Origin: Desulfofundulus salinus
Lineage (GTDB): Bacteria > Bacillota > Desulfotomaculia > Desulfotomaculales > Desulfovirgulaceae
Reading direction: 5' to 3'
DNA length: 64,000 nt
NCBI RefSeq assembly: GCF_003627965.1
Contig: NZ_RBWE01000001.1
Span: 1 to 64,000, forward strand
A program made the position numbers and the translations under genes. Of this stretch, positions 1 through 11,591 are shown in pieces. The notes under the pieces were generated by a model that ran no database searches, was not told the origin of the DNA, and was given only the letters and a program-made list of their open reading frames with translations. Each line of letters begins with the position of its first letter. The stretch's first letter is position 1.

Positions 1-252
<252 letters not shown>

Positions 253-414
253 CTTCAAGTCCGTCCATGCTCTTCGGAATTACTGCTCGCCTTCCAACGA
301 GGTTCAGGCCGCTTCCGCACCTCTTAATGGCGCTTCCGCTATACCTTCCCCCCTGCCTTCTTCCTCCCTGTTTAGTTTTCAAGGACCACTACCCGCGCTC
401 AACGCGCATTTTTG

Positions 415-444
415 ATTGTATCAAACTTTTTTAAGCTTAGTCAA
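415..444 (-). promoter_or_regulatory. rrn promoter P2 (sigma-A type)
   Basis: On the minus strand, TTGACT (439-444) and TACAAT (415-420) are separated by 18 bp and point toward the 16S gene. The distance from the -10 box to the mature 16S 5' end is about 160 nt, normal for an rrn leader. A CTTGAAAACTAAAC segment, common in Firmicute rRNA leaders and spacers, follows downstream. Confidence 0.75.
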
Positions 445-530
445 CAGGTAATTTTTACTTTTTTATGGTCCTGCCGGTCACCCTTTTACAGGGCAACCCG
501 GCCGGACTCCATTTAGCGAGTGCAGGATTA

Positions 531-559
531 AATATACCACAGGGGCAAATAGCTGTCAA
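531..559 (-). promoter_or_regulatory. rrn promoter P1 (sigma-A type)
   Basis: On the minus strand, a perfect TTGACA (554-559) and TATATT (531-536) are separated by the ideal 17 bp. The pair lies just after the gyrA stop codon and upstream of P2, so the rRNA operon has tandem promoters, as in Bacillus. Together with P2 it accounts for most of the gene-free stretch 253-593. The rest is leader, including a G+C-rich imperfect hairpin near 470-515. Confidence 0.75.
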
Positions 560-593
560 CCAAGAAATTAAGTTTTCATAGGGTTATATTAAA

Positions 594-3023
594 TCATTCT
601 TCAGCGCTGACCAGGGCTGCGGCCACCAGTTTGTCCCCCGGGGCCAGGCGCATGAGCATTACGCCCTGGGTTGCCCGTCCCATGGTCGAAATGTCGCTGG
701 CTTTTAACCGGATGATAATCCCCTCGGCACTGATGACCATGATCTCCTCTTCCGGTTTGACCACCTGCATGGCCACCACCGGACCGTTGCGCTCGGTCAC
801 CCGGGCGCTGATGATCCCCTTGCCGCCTCGGGACTGGAGGCGGTAATCGGACACGGGGGTACGTTTGCCGTAACCGTTTGCCGTGACCACCAGCACGTCT
901 CCATCCGGGCGCACGATATCCATGGCCACCACCGTATCCCCCGGCTGCAGGGTGATTCCCTTCACCCCCCGGGCGGTGCGCCCGTAGGGATGCACTTCCT
1001 CCTCGGGGAAGCGAATGGCAAGCCCCTGGTTTGTGCCGATGATAATTTCTTCCCGGCCGCTGGTGAGCTTTACTTCCACCAGTTCGTCCTGCTCGTCAAG
1101 CTTGATGGCGATAATGCCGTCCCGGCGGGAAGTATCGAACTGCTCCAGCTCCGTTTTCTTCACCACACCAAAGCGGGTGGCCATGAAAAGATACAGCCCG
1201 TTACTGAATTCCCGCACCGGGATCACCGCAGTGATCCGCTCCTGCTGGCCAATATAGATCAGGTTGACCAGGGCCGTTCCCTTGGCCTGGCGCCCGGCTT
1301 CGGGAATTTCGTGCACCTTCAGGCGGTAGACCTTCCCGCGGTTGGAAAAAAAGAGGAAGTAGTGGTGCGTGCTGGTAATAAATAAATGCCGCACAAAGTC
1401 CTCTTCCTTTGTCCCCATGGCGGTAATGCCCCGGCCGCCGCGCTTCTGGCTCCGGTAGGTATCCAGGGGCATGCGCTTGATATAACCCTGGTTGGTAATG
1501 GTGATTACCACTTCTTCTTCCGGAATCAAATCCTCGGCTTCCAGGGTGGTGTCCTCGTCGCTGATCACCGTGCGGCGGGGATCGGCAAATTTCTGCCGCA
1601 TTTCGGTGAGCTCGTCTTTAATAATCTGCAAGACCTTCCGTTCATCGGCCAGCACACCCCGCAGGTAGGCAATCCTGTCCAAAAGTTCTTTGTACTCCTC
1701 TTCCAGCTTATCCCGCTCCAGGCCGGTAAGGCGCTGCAGGCGCATGTCCAGAATGGCCTGAGCCTGTTTTTCGGAAAGGCCAAACTTTTCCATAAGGGCA
1801 TTTTTCGCTATTTCCACCGTCCGGGAGGCCCGGATGGTATTGATGACCTCGTCAATGTGATCCAGGGCAATGCGTAACCCTTCCACAATGTGGGCCCGGG
1901 CCTCGGCCTTGTCCAGGTCAAAGCGGGTGCGCCGGACGACCACTTCCTTCTGGTGCTCCAGGTAATGGCCCAGCATCTGCCGCAGGTTCAATACCTGGGG
2001 CTGGCCGTCCACCAGGGCCAGCATGATTACCCCGAAGGTTTCCTGCATCTGAGTATGCTTGTAGAGCTGGTTGAGGATCACCTGGGGCTTGACATCCCGC
2101 CGCAGCTCAATGACAATACGCATTCCCCTCCGGTCTGATTCGTCCCGCAGGTCGGTAATACCGTCGATTTTCTTTTCCCGGACCAGCTCGGCTATTTTTT
2201 CAATCAGCCGGGCCTTGTTTACCATAAAGGGCAGTTCGTGGACGATAATGGCGTTCTTACCTCCGCCAATTTTTTCCACCGTGGCCTGGGCGCGCACCTT
2301 TATGGCCCCCCGGCCCGTCTGGTAGGCCTCCCGGATGCCCTGCCGGCCCATAATTTTCCCGCCGGTGGGGAAGTCTGGCCCCTTGATTACCTGCATTAAC
2401 TCCGGAATGGTGATGTCCGGGTTGTCGATCAGCTTGATCACGCCGTCAATTACTTCCCCCAGGTTATGGGGCGGGATATTGGTGGCCATGCCCACGGCAA
2501 TGCCTGAGGAACCGTTCACGAGCAAGTTGGGGATGCGGGCGGGCAATACCTTGGGTTCCTCGGTGCTGCCGTCGTAGTTGGGGATGAAGTCGACCGTATT
2601 CTTTTCAATATCCGCCAGCATGGCCATGGTAATGCGGGCCATGCGGGCTTCCGTGTAGCGCATGGCCGCCGGGGCGTCCCCATCAACGGAGCCAAAGTTG
2701 CCGTGGCCGTCCACCAGGGGATAGCGGCTGGCAAAGTCCTGGGCCATGCGCACCAGGGCGTCGTAAATGGCCATATCCCCGTGGGGGTGGAACTTGGACA
2801 TTACCTCACCCACAATGTGGGCGCTCTTGCGGTGGGGACGGTCGGGGGTAAGCCCCAGCTGGTGCATGGCGTAAAGAATGCGCCGGTGCACTGGTTTCAG
2901 CCCGTCCCGCACATCGGGCAGGGCCCGGCCCACGATTACGCTCATGGCGTAATCCAGGTAGGAATGCTTCATTTCCTCGTTGATGTCGATGGGAATTACC
3001 TTGCCGATATTAACGGACAACAA
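594..3023 (-). CDS. gyrA: DNA gyrase subunit A
   Basis: An 809-residue type IIA topoisomerase A subunit. With GyrB it introduces negative supercoils using ATP. The N-terminal breakage-reunion domain carries the catalytic Tyr123 in the RYTEARM context. The C-terminal beta-pinwheel contains the GyrA box (QKRGGRG), which separates it from ParC. The TTG start is preceded by a GAGGTG Shine-Dalgarno; a second TTG codon follows immediately, so the start is uncertain by one codon. The quinolone-determining segment [10 protein letters not shown] has Met84 where Ser83 of E. coli GyrA usually sits, while Asp88 (E. coli Asp87) is kept. It follows gyrB with a 26-bp gap and is probably co-transcribed. Confidence 0.98.
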   Translation of the reverse strand: MLSVNIGKVIPIDINEEMKHSYLDYAMSVIVGRALPDVRDGLKPVHRRILYAMHQLGLTPDRPHRKSAHIVGEVMSKFHPHGDMAIYDALVRMAQDFASRYPLVDGHGNFGSVDGDAPAAMRYTEARMARITMAMLADIEKNTVDFIPNYDGSTEEPKVLPARIPNLLVNGSSGIAVGMATNIPPHNLGEVIDGVIKLIDNPDITIPELMQVIKGPDFPTGGKIMGRQGIREAYQTGRGAIKVRAQATVEKIGGGKNAIIVHELPFMVNKARLIEKIAELVREKKIDGITDLRDESDRRGMRIVIELRRDVKPQVILNQLYKHTQMQETFGVIMLALVDGQPQVLNLRQMLGHYLEHQKEVVVRRTRFDLDKAEARAHIVEGLRIALDHIDEVINTIRASRTVEIAKNALMEKFGLSEKQAQAILDMRLQRLTGLERDKLEEEYKELLDRIAYLRGVLADERKVLQIIKDELTEMRQKFADPRRTVISDEDTTLEAEDLIPEEEVVITITNQGYIKRMPLDTYRSQKRGGRGITAMGTKEEDFVRHLFITSTHHYFLFFSNRGKVYRLKVHEIPEAGRQAKGTALVNLIYIGQQERITAVIPVREFSNGLYLFMATRFGVVKKTELEQFDTSRRDGIIAIKLDEQDELVEVKLTSGREEIIIGTNQGLAIRFPEEEVHPYGRTARGVKGITLQPGDTVVAMDIVRPDGDVLVVTANGYGKRTPVSDYRLQSRGGKGIISARVTERNGPVVAMQVVKPEEEIMVISAEGIIIRLKASDISTMGRATQGVMLMRLAPGDKLVAAALVSAEE

Positions 3024-3049
3024 AGGTCACCTCAAAAAGTTATTTTTGC

Positions 3050-4978
<1,929 letters not shown>

Positions 4979-5041
4979 TCAAAAACGAGTCTCTTTCCAA
5001 CGCCTGTCACTAAAATTATAACCTTATTCTGGCATCTTCAG

Positions 5042-5296
5042 CTAATCTACAGTAAAAATTATCGCTTCCGCCCTTTTCTTTAAGGTGGAACAGGAAATAG
5101 GGGATACATATATTTGCTCACGGGTGAGTACATAGGATTTTTCCTTGCCCTTTTCCGCGATTATCTGGACCGTCTTTTCGCTCCTGACAATTTCCAAAAA
5201 CTCTCGGGTGATGGGAGAATTCTGCGCGCGCACATTTAATATGGCAATCACATCTTTTTTAGGGATGATCACATCGCCGCCGAGATGTAAAAACAA
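5042..5296 (-). CDS. remB: Extracellular matrix regulatory protein RemB-like (DUF370)
   Basis: An 84-residue protein starting MFLHLGGDVIIPKKDVIAIL, typical of the small DUF370 proteins found between recF and gyrB in Firmicutes (YaaB/RemB of Bacillus subtilis). RemB contributes to control of extracellular matrix genes in B. subtilis; its role in this organism is unknown. It begins 3 bp after the recF stop and is therefore translationally linked to recF. The C-terminal half keeps the hydrophobic repeat pattern of the family. Confidence 0.88.
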   Translation of the reverse strand: MFLHLGGDVIIPKKDVIAILNVRAQNSPITREFLEIVRSEKTVQIIAEKGKEKSYVLTREQIYVSPISCSTLKKRAEAIIFTVD

Positions 5297-5299
5297 AAT

Positions 5300-6406
5300 C
5301 TAACCCCCTTCATGAAGTACATGCTCCCGAACGGTTATCACCCGTCCGGAAAGGCCAGCAATATCCCAACCGGCGGATTGGCTGGTCGTCACGAAAACTT
5401 GCGTTTTCTTCCGTATGTGCTCGACCAGCTGTGCCCTCCGGTATTGATCCAGTTCGGAAAAAACGTCATCCAGGAGGATGACGGGGTAGTCCCCCGCAAA
5501 ACGCCTTCCCAGTTCCAGCTGGGCCAGCTTCAGGGCCAACACCATGGTGCGCTGCTGCCCCTGGGAGCCAAAGCGACGGACGTCCTGGCCGTTGATGGTG
5601 GTGCCCAGGTCGTCCCGGTGGGGTCCAACTAAAGTCTGCCCCCGGGCCACTTCCTCGTCATAGCGCCTGGATAATTCCCCCATAAAGCTCTCGCAGATTT
5701 CCGCTTCTCCCGTTGTCCGTTCCAGGGGAAGGGAGGAAAGATAGGAAAGGCCTGCCTTTTCGTCCCTTCCGCCTATCTGGCCGTAAATCTCCCGCACTAT
5801 GGGGGAAAGCTCCGCCAGCAGGCGGCACCGCCAGGCAATGATTTTGGCGCCAAAAGCCGCCAGCTGCTGGTTCCACGGCTCCAGTTCCTGCCGGTTGCGT
5901 TGCTTTACCCTGATCTTCTGCAATAAATTGTTCCGCTGGGCCAGTACCTGCTGGTAGCGGCGAAAACAGGCCAGATAGCCCGGTTGCAGGGGCCCCAGCT
6001 CCTGATCCAGCCAGCGGCGCCGCACTGCAGGACTTCCCTTGATCATCAGCAGGTGATCGGGGGTAAACACCAGGGGCAGCAGGACCGGGTCCATGTCCCG
6101 ACCTGTGCTTGCGTTTAGCTTCCTCTGTTTTTTTCCTTCGGCGGATAAAAGGATAACCGTAGAGTTTTCCTGCTGCCCCGAATGGAAATTTATTTCAACC
6201 CGGCAATAGGAACTGCCCCAGTGGATCATCTCCCTGTCCCGGTTGGTCCGGAAGGAGTGCCCGGTAAAACCAAAAAAAATAGCCTCCAGGAGGTTGGTCT
6301 TACCCTGGGCATTACCTCCCGTGATGACATTAATCAGGGGATCAGGTTGCCAGTGTAGCCGGGCATAGCCACGAAAATTTTCCAGGCGGATCTGCTCTAT
6401 ATGCAC
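5300..6406 (-). CDS. recF: DNA replication/repair protein RecF
   Basis: A 368-residue SMC-like ATPase that loads RecA at gaps in single-stranded DNA. Walker A (GGNAQGKTNLL) is near the N terminus, an ABC-type signature (FGSQGQQRTM) is near residue 300, and Walker B (VILLDDVFSELD) follows. The open frame extends upstream to 6511 inside dnaN. A GTG at 6406 is preceded by GGGAGG with 6-nt spacing and starts the family-typical VHIEQIRLENFRGY, so GTG is taken as the start. It lies between dnaN and remB. Confidence 0.96.
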   Translation of the reverse strand: MHIEQIRLENFRGYARLHWQPDPLINVITGGNAQGKTNLLEAIFFGFTGHSFRTNRDREMIHWGSSYCRVEINFHSGQQENSTVILLSAEGKKQRKLNASTGRDMDPVLLPLVFTPDHLLMIKGSPAVRRRWLDQELGPLQPGYLACFRRYQQVLAQRNNLLQKIRVKQRNRQELEPWNQQLAAFGAKIIAWRCRLLAELSPIVREIYGQIGGRDEKAGLSYLSSLPLERTTGEAEICESFMGELSRRYDEEVARGQTLVGPHRDDLGTTINGQDVRRFGSQGQQRTMVLALKLAQLELGRRFAGDYPVILLDDVFSELDQYRRAQLVEHIRKKTQVFVTTSQSAGWDIAGLSGRVITVREHVLHEGG

Positions 6407-6434
6407 CTGATTCCTCCCGGGCTTATTGCGCCCG

Positions 6435-7544
6435 CTATTCTTTAGGCGGTTTTGCCGGCAGCAGCAGGGACAGGTAATTTTCCTCCCCCGCCGGCCTGAG
6501 CACGGCCGCACTTAAGGGGCCGGTCAATTCCAGACTTAATTCCTCGCTGCCCAGGGCCCGCAGGCTTTCACCCATGTACCGGGCGTTGAACCAGATTTCC
6601 AGGGGCTCCCCTTCCACCGCCCCGCTCACTTCTTCCCGGATCCAGCCGGCCTGGGTCTGCACGGAAACCACGCAGCCGTCCTCCTGCAGTGAGAATTGTA
6701 CCGCCGGGTGCCCATCGCGAACAAGCAGAGAGGCCCTTTCCGTTGCTTCCAGTATTTCCCTGGTAGCCAGCCGCGCGCGCGTAACAAATTCTCTTGGAAT
6801 GACCTGTTCGTAAGGAGGAAACTGGCCGGCAATTAACCGGGAGGCTATTTTCAGTGTTCCGGTAAGAAAGAAAACGTGATTTTCCCCGCAAACAATGGTT
6901 ATTTCTTCCTCATCGCCGCCGATTAACCGGGCCACCTCGTTTAAAGTTTTCCCGGGAATGACGACGTTGATTTGTTGTTCCGGTTCCCGTTCCAGCTGAA
7001 AGCGGCGCACGGCCAGGCGGTAGGTGTCGGTGGCCACCAGCCGCAGCTGGCCTTCCTCCACCTGCATTAAAACGCCGGTGAAGATGGGACGCGTTTCGTC
7101 GTTGGAAACGGCAAAAAGCACCTGCCGTAACATATCCTTAAGTACATCCTGGGCCAGAGAAAGACTGGCTCCTTTTTCCACCGCCGGCAGACGCGGGTAT
7201 TGCTCGGGTTCGAACCCATGAATGTTTATCTGGGAGACACCGTAAATAATGGTAGTGCTGGTACTTTCCGGCAGGGTGTGGAACTGGATGGGCACGTCCG
7301 GCAGGTAGCGGACCAGGTCCGCAATGTACTTGATGGGCAGGACTATCGAACCTTCCCTTTCCGTTTCCACGTTTACCGTGCACTGGATAGTTAGTTCCGT
7401 ATCGGACCCGGTGACAGTCAGCTGGTCACCGTGCGCTTTAAAAAGGACGCCGGAAAGGATTGGCAGCGGCGAACGCGGGGATACTGCTTTTTGTACCGTT
7501 CCTATGGCATGGGCAAGCGTCGATTTGCTGGTGGTGAACTTCAC
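6435..7544 (-). CDS. dnaN: DNA polymerase III beta sliding clamp
   Basis: A 369-residue processivity clamp with the three-domain layout of the family. It starts MKFTTSKSTLAHAI and ends near LSLLLPAKPPKE, a variant of the usual LVLPVR clamp tail. It dimerises around DNA and tethers DNA polymerase III and many repair enzymes. It lies 225 bp downstream of dnaA in the same direction, separated by an intergenic region with DnaA boxes. The order dnaA-dnaN-recF is the standard origin arrangement. Confidence 0.98.
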   Translation of the reverse strand: MKFTTSKSTLAHAIGTVQKAVSPRSPLPILSGVLFKAHGDQLTVTGSDTELTIQCTVNVETEREGSIVLPIKYIADLVRYLPDVPIQFHTLPESTSTTIIYGVSQINIHGFEPEQYPRLPAVEKGASLSLAQDVLKDMLRQVLFAVSNDETRPIFTGVLMQVEEGQLRLVATDTYRLAVRRFQLEREPEQQINVVIPGKTLNEVARLIGGDEEEITIVCGENHVFFLTGTLKIASRLIAGQFPPYEQVIPREFVTRARLATREILEATERASLLVRDGHPAVQFSLQEDGCVVSVQTQAGWIREEVSGAVEGEPLEIWFNARYMGESLRALGSEELSLELTGPLSAAVLRPAGEENYLSLLLPAKPPKE

Positions 7545-7769
7545 GGGTTTTCCCCCACAATCATGATAAAGATTAACTTAACTTTCTTATAAGTAGTACA
7601 TTCTAGTAATGGCTGTGCACTTGTGGATAAATACCGCTTTCTTTGGAAAACGGATTAAAAAATATAATCCTTGTCCTGTGGATAAGTACTTGTTAATTTT
7701 CAACCGGTTGTGATTAAACCGTAACTTTGATCGTTCAAGCTTTTGCGGCCTGGTTGCGTTTAAACACCG
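7545..7769. other. oriC, dnaA-dnaN intergenic part with DnaA boxes
   Basis: This gap between dnaA and dnaN is A+T-rich. It contains two perfect DnaA boxes, TGTGGATAA at 7622-7630 and again at 7677-7685. In Firmicutes such as B. subtilis the origin is bipartite, with box clusters upstream and downstream of dnaA, and unwinding occurs in the dnaA-dnaN gap. The layout here matches that pattern. The region must also hold the dnaN leader. Confidence 0.8.
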
Positions 7770-9110
7770 CTATACTTCTTCTTTAATTTTTTGTCTGATT
7801 TCCTTGATGGCTTCTTCCAGCAGCGTGTCGGTGGCCATCTGGGAGCTTATCTTCTCGCATGCGTGGAGCACGGTGGTGTGGTCTCTTCCCCCGAAGGCGT
7901 CCCCGATTTGCGGCAGGGAAAGATCCGTCAGTTCGCGGGTCAGGTACATGGCGATCTGCCGGGGAAAAGCCACGTTGCGGCTGCGCCTTTTGGACTTGAA
8001 ATCGTCCGGTTTAAGACCGTAATAGGCGGCTACCTTTTCCTGGATTAATTGCGCCGTAATCTGTTTGGGCGACTTTTTGGGCAGGATGTCCTTCAGGATA
8101 TCCCGGGCCAGCTGGGTGGTGATCTGCTGCTTGTACAGGGAGGCGTAGGCCACCACCCGTATGAGTGCCCCCTCCAGCTCACGTATGTTGGACGTGATTT
8201 GTTGCGCTATGTATTCCAGCGTTTCATCAGGTACGTTGACGTTGTCCAGGTGGGCCTTTTTCCTTAGAATGGCAATTCTCGTTTCCAGATCCGGCGGTTG
8301 GATGTCTGTTATCAGGCCCCATTCAAAGCGGGAGCGCAGCCGGTCTTCCAGCGTTGGTATTTCCTTGGGCGGTCGGTCGCTGGAAATGACAATCTGCTTG
8401 TTAGCCTCGTATAAAGTGTTAAAAGTATGGAAGAATTCTTCCTGGGTGCGTTCCTTACCGGCCAGAAATTGGATGTCGTCGATGAGCAGCACGTCCATGC
8501 CCCGGTACTTGTTGCGGAATTCCACCGCCCGCTTTTCTGCGATGGCATTGATCAGCTCATTGGTGAACTTTTCTGAAGTAACGTAAACTATGCGGCTGTA
8601 GGTGCCCCGCTCCAGGATATAGTGGCTTATGGCATGCATCAGGTGGGTTTTCCCCAGCCCAACCCCGCCGTAAATGAACAGGGGATTATAGGTTTCCGCT
8701 GGAGATTCGGCTACTGCCAGACAGGCTGCGTGGGCGAACCGGTTGCTGTTGCCCACCACGAAGGTATCAAAGGTATAACGGGGGTTGAGGGGGCAGGTTT
8801 CCGTAGCTACGGAAGGCGTTGATTTGCGTATTCTGTTGAGTAGTTTTTCATTAACCTCTTCGGCGGGTAGAAATTGTACTTCAATTTCGTCCCTTGTGAT
8901 TTCCTGCAGGTAATTTTTGATTATGGACGCATAGCGGGTGACCAGCCAGTCACGGTAAAATTGGTTTGGGACCTGGATGAAAAATGTGCTCCGGTGAAAC
9001 CCCAGGGGGAGTACCGATTCCTGCCAGATTTCATAGGTTTCCGCATCCAGGCGCGGCTGGATATGGGCCAGGAGTTCATCCCAAATCTCAGTGATATGTG
9101 CTTTTACCAT
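7770..9110 (-). CDS. dnaA: Chromosomal replication initiator DnaA
   Basis: A 446-residue AAA+ initiator that binds DnaA boxes and melts oriC. Domain I is at the N terminus ([14 protein letters not shown]). The Walker A motif GGVGLGKTH is near residues 148-156 and Walker B is [12 protein letters not shown]. The domain IV DNA-binding signature [15 protein letters not shown] is near the C terminus. A GTG start at 9131 is possible, but AGGGGG lies 9 nt before the ATG at 9110, giving [10 protein letters not shown], so ATG is preferred. Confidence 0.97.
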   Translation of the reverse strand: MVKAHITEIWDELLAHIQPRLDAETYEIWQESVLPLGFHRSTFFIQVPNQFYRDWLVTRYASIIKNYLQEITRDEIEVQFLPAEEVNEKLLNRIRKSTPSVATETCPLNPRYTFDTFVVGNSNRFAHAACLAVAESPAETYNPLFIYGGVGLGKTHLMHAISHYILERGTYSRIVYVTSEKFTNELINAIAEKRAVEFRNKYRGMDVLLIDDIQFLAGKERTQEEFFHTFNTLYEANKQIVISSDRPPKEIPTLEDRLRSRFEWGLITDIQPPDLETRIAILRKKAHLDNVNVPDETLEYIAQQITSNIRELEGALIRVVAYASLYKQQITTQLARDILKDILPKKSPKQITAQLIQEKVAAYYGLKPDDFKSKRRSRNVAFPRQIAMYLTRELTDLSLPQIGDAFGGRDHTTVLHACEKISSQMATDTLLEEAIKEIRQKIKEEV

Positions 9111-9130
9111 ATGAGGTAACCCCCTGCTCA

Positions 9131-9375
9131 CAGTCGTTAATTACAACTTAAAAAAAGCCTCCGTAAACGACTTGACGGGGCTTGTCCCTTGGATTTTTTA
9201 GCATAATTATCGACAGCTTTATACCCAACTTTACCCACAACCTGTGGATAATTTTATCCCCGGTTGCTGGCGATTCAATAATATCAAATTTGCCAGGGCT
9301 TATCAACCGATAAAATGGCATCCTGTGGATAATTGTGTATGTTGTGGACGGGCTATTGCCGTCCAGGGTTTTTTC
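9131..9375. other. oriC, part upstream of dnaA with DnaA-box cluster
   Basis: The gene-free region between dnaA and rpmH holds perfect DnaA boxes TGTGGATAA at 9243-9251 and 9324-9332. There is a one-mismatch TTACCCACA at 9231-9239, and weaker boxes near 9254-9262 (TTATCCCCG) and 9343-9351. Transcription and gene orientation diverge from this point in both directions, which fits a replication start. The dnaA promoter must also lie here, but I cannot place it with confidence. Confidence 0.85.
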
Positions 9376-9405
9376 TTGACTTGGGAAGGGTTTTTCCTAT
9401 ATAAT
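9376..9405 (+). promoter_or_regulatory. rpmH promoter (sigma-A type)
   Basis: TTGACT at 9376-9381 and TATAAT at 9400-9405 are separated by 18 bp. They are followed about 57 bp later by the rpmH start codon. It is the only strong rightward promoter visible before the rpmH-rnpA-yidD-yidC-jag run, so it probably drives that operon. Confidence 0.75.
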
Positions 9406-9462
9406 AACTTGTGATGTGTCTGGTTTTTCCAGTTCGGGATGGTGGTAAGGAGGTGTTACGAC

Positions 9463-9597
9463 TTGAAGCGCACTTATCAGCCTAAGAACAGAAAGCGTAA
9501 AAAGATTCATGGCTTTTTAAAGCGCATGTCCACCAGGGCAGGCCGTAATGTAATTAAGAGGAGAAGGCTGAAGGGAAGAAAAAGACTTACTGCATAA
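9463..9597 (+). CDS. rpmH: 50S ribosomal protein L34
   Basis: A 44-residue, very basic protein with the L34 sequence pattern: [20 protein letters not shown], then [21 protein letters not shown]. The start is TTG at 9463 with a strong AAGGAGGT at 9447-9454, 8 nt upstream. L34 is a late-assembling large-subunit protein. The gene sits immediately right of oriC and upstream of rnpA, the universal bacterial arrangement. Confidence 0.97.
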   Translation: MKRTYQPKNRKRKKIHGFLKRMSTRAGRNVIKRRRLKGRKRLTA

Positions 9598-9669
9598 GGC
9601 CGCTTAATAAAAGGGTGGCCTTTTCGTAATTTGGTCGGGTGGTTTTGTGAGCGGGATTGGTCCGTGGCC

Positions 9670-10008
9670 ATGGAGATTTTAAAAAAGAAAAAAGATTTTC
9701 AACGGGTTTACCGGCGGGGTCATTCCGTGGCCTGCGGTGCCCTGGTTTTGTATTTGTCCCGTAATCGAGGACAGGGCCGGCGTTTTGGTTTTTCCGTGAG
9801 TAAAAAAACGGGCAAGGCTGTTGTCCGGAACCGCGTGCGCCGTGTTTTGCGGGAAATCTGCCGTCTAAATGAGGATTGGTTTCCACATGATCATGATGTA
9901 GTGATCATCGCCCGCAGGGAGGCCGTGGGGAAAAACTTTCATGACTTGGCGGGACAGCTATATAACCTTGCCCGTCGGGCTGTCCGCAAGATGACGTCGA
10001 AAGGTTGA
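9670..10008 (+). CDS. rnpA: Ribonuclease P protein component
   Basis: The protein subunit that helps RNase P RNA cleave 5' leaders from pre-tRNAs. The family signature KAVVRNRVRRVLRE is present, along with the N-terminal KDFQRVYRRGHS and FGFSVSKK segments. The chosen ATG at 9670 gives 112 residues, the usual length. The open frame reaches 9631, and no strong Shine-Dalgarno decides between starts. It is followed by yidD after 6 bp. Confidence 0.95.
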   Translation: MEILKKKKDFQRVYRRGHSVACGALVLYLSRNRGQGRRFGFSVSKKTGKAVVRNRVRRVLREICRLNEDWFPHDHDVVIIARREAVGKNFHDLAGQLYNLARRAVRKMTSKG

Positions 10009-10014
10009 TTACCC

Positions 10015-10224
10015 ATGCGCGCTTTGGTTATCGCCGGACTGCGTTTTTACCAGCGTTTTATTTCGCCTTTAAAGCCGCCCAGTTGTCGCTTTTACCCTAC
10101 GTGTTCCGAGTATGCCATACGGGCCGTGGCTAAATACGGTGTAACCCGTGGTTTGCTCTTAGCCCTGTGGCGTCTTTTGCGTTGCCATCCCCTTTGCCGG
10201 GGTGGCTATGATCCGGTTAAATAA
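10015..10224 (+). CDS. yidD: Membrane protein insertion efficiency factor YidD
   Basis: A 69-residue protein with the YidD hallmark: [20 protein letters not shown], then SEYA, and a C-terminal [15 protein letters not shown]. Conserved Cys residues and an amphipathic N-terminal helix are visible. YidD assists YidC-dependent membrane insertion in E. coli. It lies between rnpA and yidC as in most bacteria. Confidence 0.95.
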   Translation: MRALVIAGLRFYQRFISPLKPPSCRFYPTCSEYAIRAVAKYGVTRGLLLALWRLLRCHPLCRGGYDPVK

Positions 10225-10240
10225 GCAAGGAGGGGATGGT

Positions 10241-10927
10241 TTGTTTCAAGCTCTAGTTGATGGCATGACCGCTCTGTTAAACTGGTTGTACCACCTTACA
10301 GAGCTGGCTCATATGGCAAATTACGGCCTGGCGATCATTTTACTTACCATTCTCATTAAGATTGCCCTTTACCCCTTGTCCGTCAAGCAGATGCGCTCTA
10401 TGGTGATCATGCAGCAGCTGGCGCCCAAGGTTAAGGAGATTCAGGAGCGCTACCGCAATAAAGATCCCCAGAAAATGCAGCAAAAAATCATGGAACTGTA
10501 CCGGGAACATAATGTAAATCCTATGGCCGGATGCCTGCCTCTTTTGATTCAGATGCCCATTTTAATTGCCCTCTATCGCGCGCTTTTGCACTTTAATTAC
10601 GCGGATCCCGCCCATGCCCGGTTCTTGTGGGTGAAAAATCTAAGCCAGGTGGGAGATCCCTATTTTATCCTCCCCCTTTTAGCTGGTTTAACTACCTATG
10701 TTCAATCGCGCATGACCACCAACATGACCGATCCCACCCAGCGCACCATGCTGATCGTCATGCCCATCTTTATTGCCTGGATTAGTGCTACCGTGCCTGC
10801 GGGCCTGGCTTTATACTGGGTGATTTTCAATGCCGTTGGTATTGTCCAGCAGTATTTTGTGAACAGGCATACCCAAGGTTTGAAGGAGGCGCTAAACACC
10901 GGTGGAGGGAGTAGAGAAAACCGCTAA
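10241..10927 (+). CDS. yidC: Membrane protein insertase YidC/Oxa1 (SpoIIIJ type)
   Basis: A 228-residue polytopic insertase of the short Gram-positive type. Transmembrane segments fall near residues 28-48, 100-120, 143-163 and 180-212. The hydrophilic-groove Arg is in LSVKQMRSM, and the amphipathic coiled-coil VKEIQERYRNKDPQKMQQK is present. A longer frame starts at 10202 inside yidD, but GGAGG lies 7 nt before the TTG at 10241, so TTG is chosen. No lipoprotein signal is seen, unlike many SpoIIIJ proteins. The jag start overlaps its 3' end. Confidence 0.95.
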   Translation: MFQALVDGMTALLNWLYHLTELAHMANYGLAIILLTILIKIALYPLSVKQMRSMVIMQQLAPKVKEIQERYRNKDPQKMQQKIMELYREHNVNPMAGCLPLLIQMPILIALYRALLHFNYADPAHARFLWVKNLSQVGDPYFILPLLAGLTTYVQSRMTTNMTDPTQRTMLIVMPIFIAWISATVPAGLALYWVIFNAVGIVQQYFVNRHTQGLKEALNTGGGSRENR

Positions 10928-11522
10928 AACAGTGGACGAGGCGGTTTCCCTGGCGCTGGCCCAACTGGGAATTTCCCGGGAAGAAGCGGAAATTGAGGTT
11001 TTAGAGGAACCTTCCAGAGGTTTTTTGGGACTGCTGGGTTCACGACCGGCTCGGGTCAGGGTACGGGTTAAAGATACGCCGTCGCGCCGGGCAAAGGAAT
11101 TGCTCGATAAGCTTTTAGGGGCCATGAACCTCCCCGTAAATATGGCCATCGAAGAGAAGGAAAATAACGTGTTCATTGATATAGAGGGACGGGATGTGGG
11201 CATACTGATCGGCAGGAGGGGCGAAACCCTTGATGCCCTCCAGTACCTGGTTAGTCTCTATGTCAATAAGAATAAAAGTCAGCGGTGTAAAGTGTTTTTA
11301 GATGTGGAAGGTTACCGCCGCCGGAGGGAGGAAACCCTGCAGCGTTTGGCCGTAAAACTGGCCGAAAAGGCCAAGCAGCGCGGCAGGAATGTGGTACTGG
11401 AACCGATGACTTCCCACGAGCGCAGAATCATCCATACCGCCCTTCAGGGAAGGGACGATATCTATACCTACAGCGAGGGCGAGGAACCTTACCGCAAAAT
11501 AATAATCTCCCCCAAAAAATAA
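10902..11522 (+). CDS. jag: RNA-binding protein Jag/KhpB
   Basis: A 206-residue protein with three parts in order. First is an N-terminal Jag domain with GFLGLLGSRPARVRV, then a KH domain with the GILIGRRGETLDALQYL loop near residue 105. Last is a C-terminal R3H domain (EPMTSHERRIIHTAL). KhpB works with KhpA as an RNA chaperone linked to cell elongation and division in streptococci. The GTG start overlaps the yidC end by 26 bp, implying translational coupling. A terminator follows at 11541. Confidence 0.94.
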   Translation: MEGVEKTAKTVDEAVSLALAQLGISREEAEIEVLEEPSRGFLGLLGSRPARVRVRVKDTPSRRAKELLDKLLGAMNLPVNMAIEEKENNVFIDIEGRDVGILIGRRGETLDALQYLVSLYVNKNKSQRCKVFLDVEGYRRRREETLQRLAVKLAEKAKQRGRNVVLEPMTSHERRIIHTALQGRDDIYTYSEGEEPYRKIIISPKK

Positions 11523-11540
11523 ACGTTTTCTTTACCGTAG

Positions 11541-11572
11541 ACCCAGCCGGTCTTAGCCGGGCTGGGTTTTTT
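11541..11572 (+). terminator. Intrinsic terminator after jag
   Basis: ACCCAGCC (11541-11548) pairs with GGCTGGGT (11560-11567), followed by a run of T. It closes the rpmH-jag operon and separates it from mnmE, whose start lies 20 bp further on. Confidence 0.85.
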
Positions 11573-11591
11573 CAAATGGTGGTGTTGTCTT

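Noticed and set aside
9843-9886. Minus-strand frame crossing rnpA and rpmH (9587-9886)
   Set aside because: It opposes two essential genes and shows no domain or start signal.
10202-10240. Longer N terminus for YidC
   Set aside because: It overlaps yidD, and the ribosome-binding site is correctly spaced only for the TTG at 10241.
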